From an uncultured Eubacteriales bacterium (GTDB lineage Bacteria; Bacillota; Clostridia; Oscillospirales; CAG-272): a stretch of DNA of 64,000 nt. Under the pieces are notes generated by a model that saw only the letters and a program-made list of their open reading frames with translations, made no database searches and was not told the origin of the DNA. The stretch is taken from NCBI GenBank assembly GCA_958414825.1, contig CATYXQ010000005.1, forward strand, positions 8,033 through 72,032. Reading direction: 5' to 3'. Position 1 is the first letter of the stretch. Each line of letters starts with the position of its first letter. The translations under genes and the position numbers were made by a program. Positions 17,617 through 26,743 of this stretch are shown one piece after another.

Positions 17617-20600
17617 ATGAATCCTATTTTTAAGCGCTTTGCCAAATGGACACTCTGTCTGTGTATGTTCTCGCTGTGCGCTTTACTTGCATTTTTCGCC
17701 TTTCAAATAAATGCATCTGCGGCAAGCACAGAGGAAATCGTTATTTATGTCGATTCTAAAACCGGTAATGACGAAGCGGCCGGCACTACATCGGAAATGC
17801 CGCTCAAAACACTCTCCGGCGCAATCGACCAATTAAAGGACAGCGGCGGGCGCATCGTTGTCATGAACGCCTATACGTTCTCCTCCGTTATGACCGAACC
17901 CAAGCATACCGGTACAATCACGATCACCTCAAACGACAATGTGACCGACTATGGAAAAAGCGGCGCAAAGCTCATTTTCGGCAATACGCTTCGCTACATA
18001 CTAAACGGCAATACCGTATTTGAAGACATCCAAATTGAATTCGGAAACACGCTCAACTTTATAGCCAATTATAACCGCATTACCTTTGGAACGGGCGTCA
18101 CAACCCAAAACACGGGATCAGGCGACGGCGTTTATATCGTCGGCGGTTACCAGAACCCGTCAAATGATGTGGATATAACAAAAGACTCGCATATTACAAT
18201 TCAAAGCGGTACATTTTTCACCGTAATCGGCGGATCGAGGCACATCGCGCCCGGCGCGGATAACATGGCTTTTACCGGTACACATTACATTGATATTTCC
18301 GGCGGTATAATTTCTAAGGTGTACGGCGCTTCTATGGAGCGTCAATACTCCAATCATGCAAAAATCACAGTCAGCGGCGGAAGAATCAACCAACTGTTCA
18401 CAGGCGGCGATATTTCCCGCAGACTAAACGGGAACGCGCTTTTAACACTTTCAGGCGGAACCATCAATCAACTGCATATCAACAACGTTATTGGAAAAGC
18501 CGACGTGTATCTGACCGGCGCAACCGTCAAAAAAGCCACGGTGTCCTACAATAATTCGGAAGTTACCGAACTTGCAAGAAAGTCCAACAAGCCAAAAACG
18601 CTTTATTACAACGCGCTCTTTTACGAACCCTCGCAAATCGGGCTTGTTGCACCGGATTTTGATACGGCGGTCAATATTACAAAGGTGTACGCAAAAGACG
18701 GCGCCAACGGAACCGGCGCTTCCCTCTCCTCCCCTGCATCTTTTGCCGACGCATTTGCAGAAGCGGCAAAAATGGGCGGTGAAATCGCAGTTATCGGCGC
18801 CATCCAAATCCATGATTTTTCGGAACCCGAACACAGCGCCGACGTGCAGATCACCGGTACAGATCAAGGCGGTGCACTCATCGTCGGAGGCATTTACACG
18901 CTGAACGGTAAAACGACATTTGAGAATATCACGCTTAGAGCAAATCAATGCGCATTCGACGCCCAAAACGGATACCTTATCATTCAGGATACCGTCGCCA
19001 TGTCCGGTAAAGCCGATGTAACCGGTTCCGCCGCGCTGTACACCGGTATTTTCGGAACGATCGGAGGAGGCAATGCAAACGCATCCATCACGCTGGACGG
19101 CGCGATCGCGGACACGATTGTCGGCGGTACAAAATCGGCCGACATTGAAATCATCAGCGGAATCGTCAATACTGTCAAAACCACCGACAGTAAAATCAAG
19201 CGTTTCTTTCTCAACATCAGCGGCGGCAATATACAGAAGCTGGAATTTAACAACGTTACAGAAGAGCTTGATCTCATCCTGTACGGAGGCAAAATCGATA
19301 CCTATATACTGAGCGGCAAATGTGTACCGGGCACGCTCAAGCTAAACCAATCACACTACACTCTTTCCGACCTCGGTGATGCCGCATCTCTATTTTCAAT
19401 CTGTGAGGAAAATGTGGTCTATCTTGCAAACGGCGGCGACGGCAACGGTATGACGCCCTCGCAGCCGCTCGGCAGTCTCAAAGACGCTTATACCGCCCTG
19501 CCAAACGGAGGCGTTGTTGTAGTATGCGGCGATTACACGGTAAGCGAAGTTTTTCTCAACGCGGCAAATTCTTCCAAAATTACCATTACCTCTGTATACG
19601 ACGGCATAGACTATGCAAAGTCAAACGATGCCAAACTGCATTTTCAGGCCAATTTCTATTGCGGAGGTGAAACCGAATTTCACGACATCACGCTTGTATG
19701 TGAAAAAAACTACGGCGCGCTTTACGGAAACGGTCACAAGCTGACGCTTGGCAAACATATTACCTGTGAAAAAGCCGCCAATATCAACACATATCTCTCT
19801 ATTATGGGCGGCGGCGCCTCTTCAATCAGCCGCCCCCAAACCGATCTGACCATCAGTAGCGGCAAATGGCAAAGAGTGCGCGGCGGCAACGCAACCAACG
19901 GCAGCAAAACGCTTAAAGTCCGTTTGACTGTCAACGGCGGAGAATTTTTTGAACGGCTTACGCTCGGCGGAGCGCTTTCGCACAACGGCGACATTCATGC
20001 CGAAATCAACGGAGGCACTTTCTACCAGGGGATATTTGCCTCTACGCTGGATTCAAACAATCTTTCGCTAAATTCAAATATTACGCTTACCATCAACGGC
20101 GGAACTGTTTATGGTACCATCGCTGCGGCCAGCACAAAGCTCGGAACGTATAAAGGCAGCTATAACGTCTGCATCAACGGAGGCGAATTTGCCCATGTTA
20201 CCGACTTTCTCGGCACAGAAGATCTAAACGGCGGTATGACGAGTACGCTGTACTATGCTTCCGATATTGACATCCGCGAAAACGAAACCGGCTCCATGTC
20301 CTTTACCAATCCGATCCGTTCAAACGGTGCAGATCCCTGGCTGTTCTTTCATGACGGCAATTACTACTATATCGCTACCACCGGATCGCAGTTAAAACTG
20401 TATAAAGCGGCAAACATCGGCGATTTAAAATATGATCCCGGAAAGCTAATCTACAAACCGGCTGAGGGGACAATGTGGTCGAAAAGCCTCTGGTCACCCG
20501 AAATTCATTACTTTGGCCCGGAAGATTTCGGTGAGGAATACGCCGGCTGGTATTGCTTTATTGCCTGTGACGACGGCAACAATGTCAATCACCGCATGTA

Positions 20601-21948
20601 TGTGATCAAATGTCTTACAGACGACTTAATGGGACCGTGGGGACACCCGCTTACCAAAGAGGCAAACGTGCCAATCAAAGTAGAAAGTCCGGATAACCCC
20701 AAACTGACCAACGAAACATGGGCGGCCGGTCAAACAGGGATCCGAATAAACGGTCAATTTTACGTCATGTGGGTCGGTGAAACCGGCCGAAACACCCCGG
20801 ATTTTCATCAGACGATTAACATTGCAAAACTCTCCAATCCGTGGACAATCACCGGCTCATACGGCGTAATCTGCGTACCGGAATATTCCTGGGAAATGGG
20901 CGGATATTCGTATAACGCCTCCACTGGTACGGGTTTACCGAAAGTCGTCGAGGGAGGCACTGCCGTATACGGCAGCGATGGTTCCATCTACATCGTTTAC
21001 TCAGGCAGCGGATACTGGACAACCGAATATAAACTCGGACAGCTCAAATATCTCGGCGGAGATCCGCTTAACATCCATAACTGGGAAAAACTGCCCACAC
21101 CGATTTTGTCAAAATCCGAAAACATCAACGGCTGCGGTCATGCGTCCTATGTAACCGATACGGACGGTCAAGGATGGATCTGCTATCATGCCTATATCGG
21201 CGCCGACACTTCAAGCGGCAGATATGCATTTGTAGAACCCTACACGGCAGACAAAAACGGCGTAGTGATCGGCAACGGATCCAAAAAGCCAGCGGATATT
21301 GATACGGTTTATACAGTCAATCTCAATCCACGGCCGCTTGCAGAGAAAATTGACGGCTTTCATTCCATTCTTCAAACCTCCGAAAAATTCCCTCAGATTC
21401 GCATGTATCAAGATCAATTTGCCGATATTTCCGTATCCCATTGGTCTTATGCTTTCGTGAAAAGCGCTTACGAAATCGGCCTCGCCAACGGTATCGGAGA
21501 AGGCGCATTCGGTCCGGATTCCAACTTCACCGTCGCACAGGCGCTGACCGCAGCAGCCAATATTCACAGCATCTACTACCAAAAAGAAATCCATACCGAA
21601 GACGCTGCCAATTGGTACGCGCCGTATATCGAGTACTGCATTGAAAACGGCATTATCACCGCAGATCAATTTTCAAATTACGACGCAAATATTACCCGCG
21701 GCGATATGGCGATCGTATTTGCCGATATTCTGCCCGAAACAGAATATACCGCCCTTCGCAGCGGCACAAATCCGGATGTTTCAAGCGATATGACCTGCTA
21801 CAGAGCCGTGCAAAAGCTCTATAACGCAGGCATTGTCAGCGGAGATATCGACACCGGGAACTACCGTCCCAATGACGAAATTCGACGCAGCGAAGCCTGT
21901 GTCATATTCACCCGCATTGCACTGTCCGGTACTCGCACCGCCAACTAA
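17617..21948 (+). CDS. Giant secreted SLH-anchored protein: three beta-helix modules plus GH43
   Basis: 1443-residue paralogue of the preceding gene. A Sec signal peptide with cleavage near INASA-AST replaces the lipobox. Three beta-helix modules are followed by a GH43 propeller from about residue 894 (SNGADPWLFFHDGNYYY, WSPEIHYFGPE, VEGGTAVYG), then three S-layer homology domains from about 1264 to the end (FADISVSHWSYAFVKSAYE is the first). These bind pyruvylated secondary wall polymer, so this copy is wall-anchored while its neighbour is membrane-anchored. The two are near-identical in places at DNA level, for instance around TTCGGCGAGGAATACGCCGG, showing a tandem duplication with later divergence of both ends. 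The start at 17617 follows ATGAGGTAAGCCT. Likely acts on arabinoxylan- or arabinan-like glycans. Confidence 0.86.
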   Translation: MNPIFKRFAKWTLCLCMFSLCALLAFFAFQINASAASTEEIVIYVDSKTGNDEAAGTTSEMPLKTLSGAIDQLKDSGGRIVVMNAYTFSSVMTEPKHTGTITITSNDNVTDYGKSGAKLIFGNTLRYILNGNTVFEDIQIEFGNTLNFIANYNRITFGTGVTTQNTGSGDGVYIVGGYQNPSNDVDITKDSHITIQSGTFFTVIGGSRHIAPGADNMAFTGTHYIDISGGIISKVYGASMERQYSNHAKITVSGGRINQLFTGGDISRRLNGNALLTLSGGTINQLHINNVIGKADVYLTGATVKKATVSYNNSEVTELARKSNKPKTLYYNALFYEPSQIGLVAPDFDTAVNITKVYAKDGANGTGASLSSPASFADAFAEAAKMGGEIAVIGAIQIHDFSEPEHSADVQITGTDQGGALIVGGIYTLNGKTTFENITLRANQCAFDAQNGYLIIQDTVAMSGKADVTGSAALYTGIFGTIGGGNANASITLDGAIADTIVGGTKSADIEIISGIVNTVKTTDSKIKRFFLNISGGNIQKLEFNNVTEELDLILYGGKIDTYILSGKCVPGTLKLNQSHYTLSDLGDAASLFSICEENVVYLANGGDGNGMTPSQPLGSLKDAYTALPNGGVVVVCGDYTVSEVFLNAANSSKITITSVYDGIDYAKSNDAKLHFQANFYCGGETEFHDITLVCEKNYGALYGNGHKLTLGKHITCEKAANINTYLSIMGGGASSISRPQTDLTISSGKWQRVRGGNATNGSKTLKVRLTVNGGEFFERLTLGGALSHNGDIHAEINGGTFYQGIFASTLDSNNLSLNSNITLTINGGTVYGTIAAASTKLGTYKGSYNVCINGGEFAHVTDFLGTEDLNGGMTSTLYYASDIDIRENETGSMSFTNPIRSNGADPWLFFHDGNYYYIATTGSQLKLYKAANIGDLKYDPGKLIYKPAEGTMWSKSLWSPEIHYFGPEDFGEEYAGWYCFIACDDGNNVNHRMYVIKCLTDDLMGPWGHPLTKEANVPIKVESPDNPKLTNETWAAGQTGIRINGQFYVMWVGETGRNTPDFHQTINIAKLSNPWTITGSYGVICVPEYSWEMGGYSYNASTGTGLPKVVEGGTAVYGSDGSIYIVYSGSGYWTTEYKLGQLKYLGGDPLNIHNWEKLPTPILSKSENINGCGHASYVTDTDGQGWICYHAYIGADTSSGRYAFVEPYTADKNGVVIGNGSKKPADIDTVYTVNLNPRPLAEKIDGFHSILQTSEKFPQIRMYQDQFADISVSHWSYAFVKSAYEIGLANGIGEGAFGPDSNFTVAQALTAAANIHSIYYQKEIHTEDAANWYAPYIEYCIENGIITADQFSNYDANITRGDMAIVFADILPETEYTALRSGTNPDVSSDMTCYRAVQKLYNAGIVSGDIDTGNYRPNDEIRRSEACVIFTRIALSGTRTAN

Positions 21949-21967
21949 ACATCGTTCCAGCTGAAAA

Positions 21968-22008
21968 GAGAGCGCGTGCTTTTATGAAAAAACACGCGCT
22001 CTCTTTTT
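21968..22008 (+). terminator. Strong terminator after the SLH/GH43 gene
   Basis: Perfect 11-bp stem GAGAGCGCGTG (21968-21978) / CACGCGCTCTC (21993-22003), then TTTTT. The A run before the stem lets it work on the minus strand as well. Confidence 0.85.
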
Positions 22009-22228
22009 CATATTTTCCCTTCAATAATGAAATGCCGGTTCCAATACTCCGTATATACGCGATCCGTATCTCCGTTAAATTTATAAGTTTACGAGCCGCC
22101 AATCGCTTTTTGCAGTGATGTAACCTATAAAAACGTATCATTTCACGCAACAAAATGTTTTACTCTTTCTATTCTTGCGGCACTCTACATTTTATTGACC
22201 GGTATCATGCAGCAGATTAATATGTCTT

Positions 22229-22372
22229 GCGACCGATACCGAAAACAAAATCGTTTATGTCTACTCGTCTGTCGAGAACAATCAGGCAAACGGGTACTTA
22301 AATTACAAAAGCCAACTCAAATATCTCGGCGAAAATCCGATAAATCATAGCGGTTGGCCGAAACGCATATGC
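22229..22372 (+). pseudogene. Decayed GH43 fragment, third copy remnant
   Basis: In the frame starting at 22229 the translation contains TDTENKIVYVYSS and later YKSQLKYLGENPI, which aligns with SDGSVYVVYSGSG and YKLGQLKYLGGDPL of the two intact GH43 domains just upstream. There is no start codon with a ribosome binding site, the match begins mid-domain, the following residues diverge, and the frame runs into the end of the MerR gene on the other strand. It is the relic of another GH43 gene. The surrounding 22009-22228 holds no intact gene. Confidence 0.72.
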
Positions 22373-22394
22373 GCCCGGATGTTTCTTTGCATAT

Positions 22395-23228
22395 TCAATC
22401 GACGGTATTTTTTATAGGCTCTACCGGAATCTGAATTTCCGTCGTATAATCTTTCGGATCTTTTGTCGTGAGCGAATCCAACACACAATACTCATAGGCG
22501 GCGCCCGACGGAGCATAACCCGCTTGATTCAGATTTTCCAGCAATCGGCGATACGTTCGTCCAATCTGTGCATACGCCCCAACGTGATATCCGCGGTAAT
22601 ACTGTCCCGCAGGCTTCACAAAAAGCGCCTCGACGCCATTCGGAGCATCCAACGGCAAAAAAGCAAAATCAAAACGGATAAAATCCCCGCGCAACAAATT
22701 TTCTTTCAAAATTGCATCACCGATCTGATAAAAATGCGCATATCCGTTTGCGGTCGCACGTATAAGCAAACGTTTAACCGCCATATCCACCTCCAGCAAT
22801 CCATGAGGAGGAACGGTTTTTTCAATTGCAAAATAAGCCTGCTCGCATCGAATCAATCCGTCCTCTGACGGACCGGTTTCAAGGAAACGCTCCATCATCT
22901 CAACTTTATGCGAAAGACGCCGCTCAACCCGCTGCCAATGCCGAAGCCGCTCTTGCAAAACGTCTCTCTGCTCCCGAATCGCCGTCAATGTATTTTCTCC
23001 GGTGCGGCTCTGCATATGCGCGCGGATTTCGGACAGAGAAAACCCCATATCCCGCAGCAATAAAATACTGTCAAGCTGTTCCAACTGTTCCGCAGTATAA
23101 TACCGGTATCCGTTTCGCGGATCTACGATACTCGGCTTAAATACATTTTCCCGGTCATAAAAAATCAGCATCTGCTTGGAAATGCCATTCAGTTTGGCCA
23201 TTTCTCCCACAGTAAATCGTACATCCAC
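22395..23228 (-). CDS. MerR family transcriptional regulator with GyrI-like effector domain
   Basis: 277 residues from a GTG start at 23228, chosen because TTTTGGAGGAA lies eight bases upstream and the protein begins with the family HTH; an ATG 45 codons further upstream would read through the promoter. The N-terminal winged helix contains FTVGEMAKLNGISKQML and RNGYRYYTAEQ, followed by an antiparallel coiled coil (about 80-120) and a C-terminal GyrI/AraC-effector-like small-molecule domain ending in YTTEIQIPVEP. This is the BmrR/multidrug-sensing architecture. It is divergently transcribed from the YitT-type gene, whose promoter carries a palindrome in a 19-bp spacer, so that gene is the probable target. 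Confidence 0.88.
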   Translation of the reverse strand: MDVRFTVGEMAKLNGISKQMLIFYDRENVFKPSIVDPRNGYRYYTAEQLEQLDSILLLRDMGFSLSEIRAHMQSRTGENTLTAIREQRDVLQERLRHWQRVERRLSHKVEMMERFLETGPSEDGLIRCEQAYFAIEKTVPPHGLLEVDMAVKRLLIRATANGYAHFYQIGDAILKENLLRGDFIRFDFAFLPLDAPNGVEALFVKPAGQYYRGYHVGAYAQIGRTYRRLLENLNQAGYAPSGAAYEYCVLDSLTTKDPKDYTTEIQIPVEPIKNTVD

Positions 23229-23248
23229 AAAAAATTCCTCCAAAACAC

Positions 23249-23279
23249 TTGACAATATAGCTACTATATTGTTTATACT
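23249..23279 (+). promoter_or_regulatory. MerR-type promoter and operator upstream of the YitT-type gene
   Basis: TTGACA (23249-23254) and TATACT (23274-23279) are separated by 19 bases, the over-long spacing typical of MerR-activated promoters. A perfect palindrome, ACAATATAG-CTA-CTATATTGT (23252-23272), fills the spacer. The regulator would bind here and twist the DNA to align the two boxes. The MerR gene starts only 20 bases away in the opposite direction, so autoregulation is likely. Confidence 0.85.
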
Positions 23280-23318
23280 TAAAAATACAGTCAACCATAA
23301 AAGAAAGGGGCTCGCAAA

Positions 23319-24005
23319 TTGACATCCTCGAACCAATCTATCCGATTTCAACCATTCAAACACTGGCTATTGCTTGCAACGGGTGCGGCCATACTCGCTT
23401 TCGGCATGTTCAACATCCACAGCCGAGGCCTCATTACAGAGGGCGGCGTGCTCGGTATGACGCTTCTGCTCAAACACTGGTTTCATATTACGCCGGGTAT
23501 TTCCGGCTTTTGTCTGGACGCACTGTGTTATTTTTTCGGGTTCCGGTTTCTCGGACGCGCATTTTTAAAAAACGCGCTTGCCGCGAGTCTGTGTTTTTCG
23601 GTATTTTACAATCTGTTTGAACATATAGGCTATATTTTGCCTGATCTTTGTATGTATCCGCTTACAGCGGCGGTGCTCGGCAGCATCTTTGTCGGCGTAG
23701 GCGTAGGTCTTATCGTCCGCGAAGGCGGCGCCGCCGGCGGCGATGACGCTTTGGCGCTCGTGCTTTCCAAACTGCTGCACTGCAAAATCAGCCTTGCCTA
23801 CTTAGCAACCGATTTAACGGTGCTTCTACTTTCTTTAAGCTACATTCCGATTCAAAATATTTTATATTCTTTGGTTACCGTCACACTCTCCTCTTTTTTG
23901 ATCGGAGCGTTCCAAAAAAACGACAAGCCTTGCAAAAATCAATGCGATCAAGGTAAGACAAATCAAACTCGCCGCCAAAAAAATGAATCCCGGCATTCGT
24001 CCTGA
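23319..24005 (+). CDS. YitT family membrane protein
   Basis: 228 residues from a TTG start at 23319, preceded by AGAAAGGGG. The five or six hydrophobic segments match the YitT (DUF161) family: GAAILAFGMFNIHSRGLITEG, GGVLGMTLLLKHW, GISGFCLDALCYFFGF and GGAAGGDDALALVLSK are recognisable blocks. The C-terminal DUF2179 domain common in YitT proteins is absent; instead the protein ends in a short basic, Lys/Gln-rich tail. Function of the family is poorly defined, with transport of a small solute suspected. It is probably induced by the divergent MerR regulator, which suggests export or tolerance of a small effector compound. Confidence 0.82.
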   Translation: MTSSNQSIRFQPFKHWLLLATGAAILAFGMFNIHSRGLITEGGVLGMTLLLKHWFHITPGISGFCLDALCYFFGFRFLGRAFLKNALAASLCFSVFYNLFEHIGYILPDLCMYPLTAAVLGSIFVGVGVGLIVREGGAAGGDDALALVLSKLLHCKISLAYLATDLTVLLLSLSYIPIQNILYSLVTVTLSSFLIGAFQKNDKPCKNQCDQGKTNQTRRQKNESRHSS

Positions 24006-24012
24006 CGCCGGG
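23977..24012 (-). terminator. Terminator of the NUDIX gene (minus strand)
   Basis: On the minus strand CCCGGC (24012-24007) pairs with GCCGGG (23994-23989), followed by ATTCA and a run of seven T (23983-23977). It overlaps the 3' end of the convergent YitT-type gene. Confidence 0.55.
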
Positions 24013-24017
24013 CTATG

Positions 24018-24524
24018 CTAACGCAAAAACGCACGAATCTGTTCCGCACACTCAAGATATCGTTTGTAAACATGTCCGACAAATTTACCCTGCTTATACA
24101 GTTTTTCGATTTCATCCGGAAAAACGAATTTCGCATCTACCACCTCGTTCGCCTGCAGGCGCAGCGACAATACCTCTGCATCGGTACAAAACAAATAAAA
24201 GTCATGTAAAAATCGACCGGTACAGGAACGACCGAGCAATTGAAGCGTTTCGGGAAGCACCGAAAGTCCCGTTTCCTCAAACAATTCACGGACAGCGGCA
24301 GTACGGCTGTCTTCACCGGATTGCACCGCGCCCCCAGTAAATTCCCATTCGAGCGGATGACTTTTTTTCGGATGCCGCTGTGTAATCAAAAGCTGCCCCA
24401 AAGCGTTTACCGTACAAATATCAGCGACCAAAAGATAAGAATCAGGCGGCAGGCGACCGGTTCCGCGTACGCACCGTTTTCCGATCCGACGCCCGTCAAT
24501 ATCATATAAATCAAGATATTCCAT
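24018..24524 (-). CDS. NUDIX hydrolase
   Basis: 168 residues from the ATG at 24524, six bases after AAAGGAGGAAAA. The complete Nudix box GGAVQSGEDSRTAAVREL continuing to FEETGL is present near residues 64-87, fitting the GX5EX7REUXEEXGU pattern. The N-terminal YLDLYDIDGRRIGKR resembles the isopentenyl-diphosphate isomerase-like or YfcD-like Nudix group, which act on nucleoside diphosphate derivatives or prenyl diphosphates; the substrate cannot be fixed. It has its own promoter at 24544-24572 and stands alone on the minus strand. Confidence 0.87.
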   Translation of the reverse strand: MEYLDLYDIDGRRIGKRCVRGTGRLPPDSYLLVADICTVNALGQLLITQRHPKKSHPLEWEFTGGAVQSGEDSRTAAVRELFEETGLSVLPETLQLLGRSCTGRFLHDFYLFCTDAEVLSLRLQANEVVDAKFVFPDEIEKLYKQGKFVGHVYKRYLECAEQIRAFLR

Positions 24525-24543
24525 ATCGTTTTCCTCCTTTTTC

Positions 24544-24572
24544 AGTATACCATACCGATAAAAAAATTGCAA
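24544..24572 (-). promoter_or_regulatory. Promoter of the NUDIX gene
   Basis: Minus strand TTGCAA (24572-24567), 17 bases, TATACT (24549-24544) with TGG just before it. Confidence 0.75.
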
Positions 24573-24599
24573 GAAACGCATAAACATACGGCGAATATA

Positions 24600-24628
24600 T
24601 TGAAACCGTGCGGCTATTCTGATATAAT
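24600..24628 (+). promoter_or_regulatory. Promoter of the MBL-luxS-mntP unit
   Basis: TTGAAA (24600-24605), 17 bases, TATAAT (24623-24628) with a TGA extension. Divergent from the NUDIX promoter 28 bases away. The leader to the ATG at 24753 is about 120 bases. Confidence 0.78.
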
Positions 24629-24752
24629 AGATAAAATTGCTTGTGACCCCGGCGATTTTTTGTAAAATTCCCGGACGCCGATCCACACAATACCGGCTCC
24701 GGACAAAAAAGGCAAAATCATATTCTGATATTAAGCATCATGAGGAAAGCAA

Positions 24753-25634
24753 ATGTATGAACTGAAAAAAGTCGGTGGCAATACCTACTATATCGACTGC
24801 CCCTCACGGATGGGGATTTATAATTTTTCCGGAAATGAAGTCTGCTTGATTGACAGCGGAAACGATAAGGATGCGGGCAAAAAGGTTTTGAAGATTCTGG
24901 AAGAAAAAGACTGGATTCTATCCTCTGTAATCAATACGCACATACACGCCGACCATATCGGAAGCAACAAACTTCTGCACGACCGCACCGGTTGCCGTCT
25001 GCTCTACGCCGGGTTTGACGACGCATTTATCGAACACACGATTCTAAATCCCACCATATTGTGGGGCGGTTACCCACCGCATGAAATTCGCGAAAACAAG
25101 TTTTTTATTGCGCAAAGCAGCAAGGCAGAAAGGCTGAACGCCCAAAATATGCCGACCGGCCTTGAGGCGCTGTCGCTGGACGGGCATTCCGCCTCTATGA
25201 CTGCGTTCAAAACGCCGGACGACGTCTGGTTTTTAGGAGACAGCCTAACCGGCCTGAATATTATCGAAAAATACCACGTTTCCTACATCTACAATGTAAA
25301 AAACTATATCGAAAGTTTGAAAAAGGTGCGCACGCTCTCCGGACGGCTGTATATCCCCGCACATGCGGAACCGGTAGAAGACATCGTTCCTCTGGCCAAT
25401 GCAAATCTTGCCAAAGTGTATGAAATCATCGAAACAATCCGCGAAATCTGCACGCATCCGCACTGCTTTGAAGATATTTTGCAGTTGATTTTCCAAAAAT
25501 ACAACCTGCGTATGGATTTGAATCAATATATTCTTGTCGGCGCAACGATCCGCTCCTACATTTCCTATATGCATGATCTGGAATACCTGCGTTTTTTCGC
25601 CAAAGACTGCAAAATCTTCTGGTCAGCTGAATAA
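24753..25634 (+). CDS. Metallo-beta-lactamase fold hydrolase
   Basis: 293-residue cytosolic protein with the metallo-beta-lactamase fold. Metal ligands are visible in THIHADHIG, in the GHSASM loop, in FLGDSL and in the C-terminal PAHAEP. The start follows ATGAGGAAAGCAA. A C-terminal ~80-residue helical extension with YLRFFAKD at the end lies outside the core fold. It is 27 bases upstream of luxS and shares the promoter, which hints at thiol or activated methyl cycle metabolism, but the substrate is not evident. Confidence 0.88.
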   Translation: MYELKKVGGNTYYIDCPSRMGIYNFSGNEVCLIDSGNDKDAGKKVLKILEEKDWILSSVINTHIHADHIGSNKLLHDRTGCRLLYAGFDDAFIEHTILNPTILWGGYPPHEIRENKFFIAQSSKAERLNAQNMPTGLEALSLDGHSASMTAFKTPDDVWFLGDSLTGLNIIEKYHVSYIYNVKNYIESLKKVRTLSGRLYIPAHAEPVEDIVPLANANLAKVYEIIETIREICTHPHCFEDILQLIFQKYNLRMDLNQYILVGATIRSYISYMHDLEYLRFFAKDCKIFWSAE

Positions 25635-25661
25635 AATATGGATTGAGAACAAGAGGTCGTT

Positions 25662-26141
25662 ATGGAAAAAATTGCAAGCTTTACGGTCAATCATCTGTCC
25701 CTTTTACCGGGGCTTTATGTATCGCGCTGTGACAAAATCGGCGCGGAAACCGTCACGACATTCGACATGCGTATGACCCGACCGAATGCCGAACCGGTCA
25801 TGGACACTGCGGCCATTCATGCCATCGAGCATCTCGGCGCCACCTTTTTGCGCAATGATCCTTTATGGAAAGACCGCACGCTGTATTTCGGTCCCATGGG
25901 CTGCCGTACCGGATTTTATATTCTGCTGTCTGGCAAACTTACGCCCTCCGACATCCACGACTGTCTGCTGCGGATGAGCGAGTTTATTTTAAATTATACA
26001 GGCGACATTCCAGGAGCCACGGCACATGACTGCGGAAATTATCTGGATATGAATCTCTCTACGGCAAAATATTACATCCGAAAATACCGTGAAGAGGTCT
26101 TAAACGACTTTTCCGAAGAACGCCAAAAATATCCTGTGTAA
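25662..26141 (+). CDS. luxS: S-ribosylhomocysteine lyase LuxS
   Basis: 159-residue metalloenzyme that splits S-ribosylhomocysteine to homocysteine and DPD, the AI-2 precursor. Metal ligands: the HxxEH motif in AIHAIEHLGATFLRN and the Cys of HDCGNYLDMNL; the PMGCRTGFY segment holds the second catalytic Cys. Length and order match the family. In the activated methyl cycle it acts after Pfs, which is not in this window. It lies between an MBL hydrolase and mntP with short gaps, as a three-gene unit. Confidence 0.97.
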   Translation: MEKIASFTVNHLSLLPGLYVSRCDKIGAETVTTFDMRMTRPNAEPVMDTAAIHAIEHLGATFLRNDPLWKDRTLYFGPMGCRTGFYILLSGKLTPSDIHDCLLRMSEFILNYTGDIPGATAHDCGNYLDMNLSTAKYYIRKYREEVLNDFSEERQKYPV

Positions 26142-26164
26142 ATTTTAAAATCTAAGGAGACCGT

Positions 26165-26728
26165 ATGAGTTGGTTTGAACTGTTTTTAACTGCGCTTGCG
26201 CTTTCCATGGACGCGTTTGCAGCGGCAGTCTGTAAAGGACTTTCCGTAAAGGTAATGCGACCCAAGCATTTGCTGCTGACCGGCCTGTACTTCGGTGGAT
26301 TTCAGGCGTTGATGCCGCTGATTGGTTATTATCTCGGCAAGCAATTTGAATCATTTGTTACAAGCTTTGATCACTGGATCGCCTTTATTCTGCTCAGTGT
26401 GATCGGATTGAATATGATTCGCGAATCGCGCGGTCCTGCCGAAGAGGTCGATTGCTCATTCGGCGCAAAATCTATGCTGCCGCTGGCAATTGCAACCAGC
26501 ATCGACGCACTGGCGGTCGGAATTACGTTCGCGCTGCTCGACGATATAAAGATACTGCCCGCAGTCGGTTCTATCGGGGTAATTACCTTTGCCCTTTCTG
26601 CGCTCGGCGTCAAAGTCGGCAATGTATTCGGTGCAAAATACAAATCCCGCGCCGAACTGATCGGAGGCATCGTACTAATCGGAATGGGACTGAAAATTCT
26701 GCTCGAGCATTTGGGAATATTCGGCTGA
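26165..26728 (+). CDS. mntP: Manganese efflux pump MntP
   Basis: 187-residue, six-helix membrane protein of the MntP (DUF204) family that exports Mn(II). The two internally related halves each carry an acidic helix: ALALSMDAFAAAVCKGL near the N-terminus and ATSIDALAVGITFAL in the middle; the conserved Asp residues are in both. The start follows CTAAGGAGACCGT, 23 bases after luxS. No yybP-ykoY manganese riboswitch is visible in the short upstream gap, so control is presumably at the shared promoter. The unit ends in the hairpin at 26744-26769. Confidence 0.93.
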   Translation: MSWFELFLTALALSMDAFAAAVCKGLSVKVMRPKHLLLTGLYFGGFQALMPLIGYYLGKQFESFVTSFDHWIAFILLSVIGLNMIRESRGPAEEVDCSFGAKSMLPLAIATSIDALAVGITFALLDDIKILPAVGSIGVITFALSALGVKVGNVFGAKYKSRAELIGGIVLIGMGLKILLEHLGIFG

Positions 26729-26743
26729 ATACATATCCAATAT

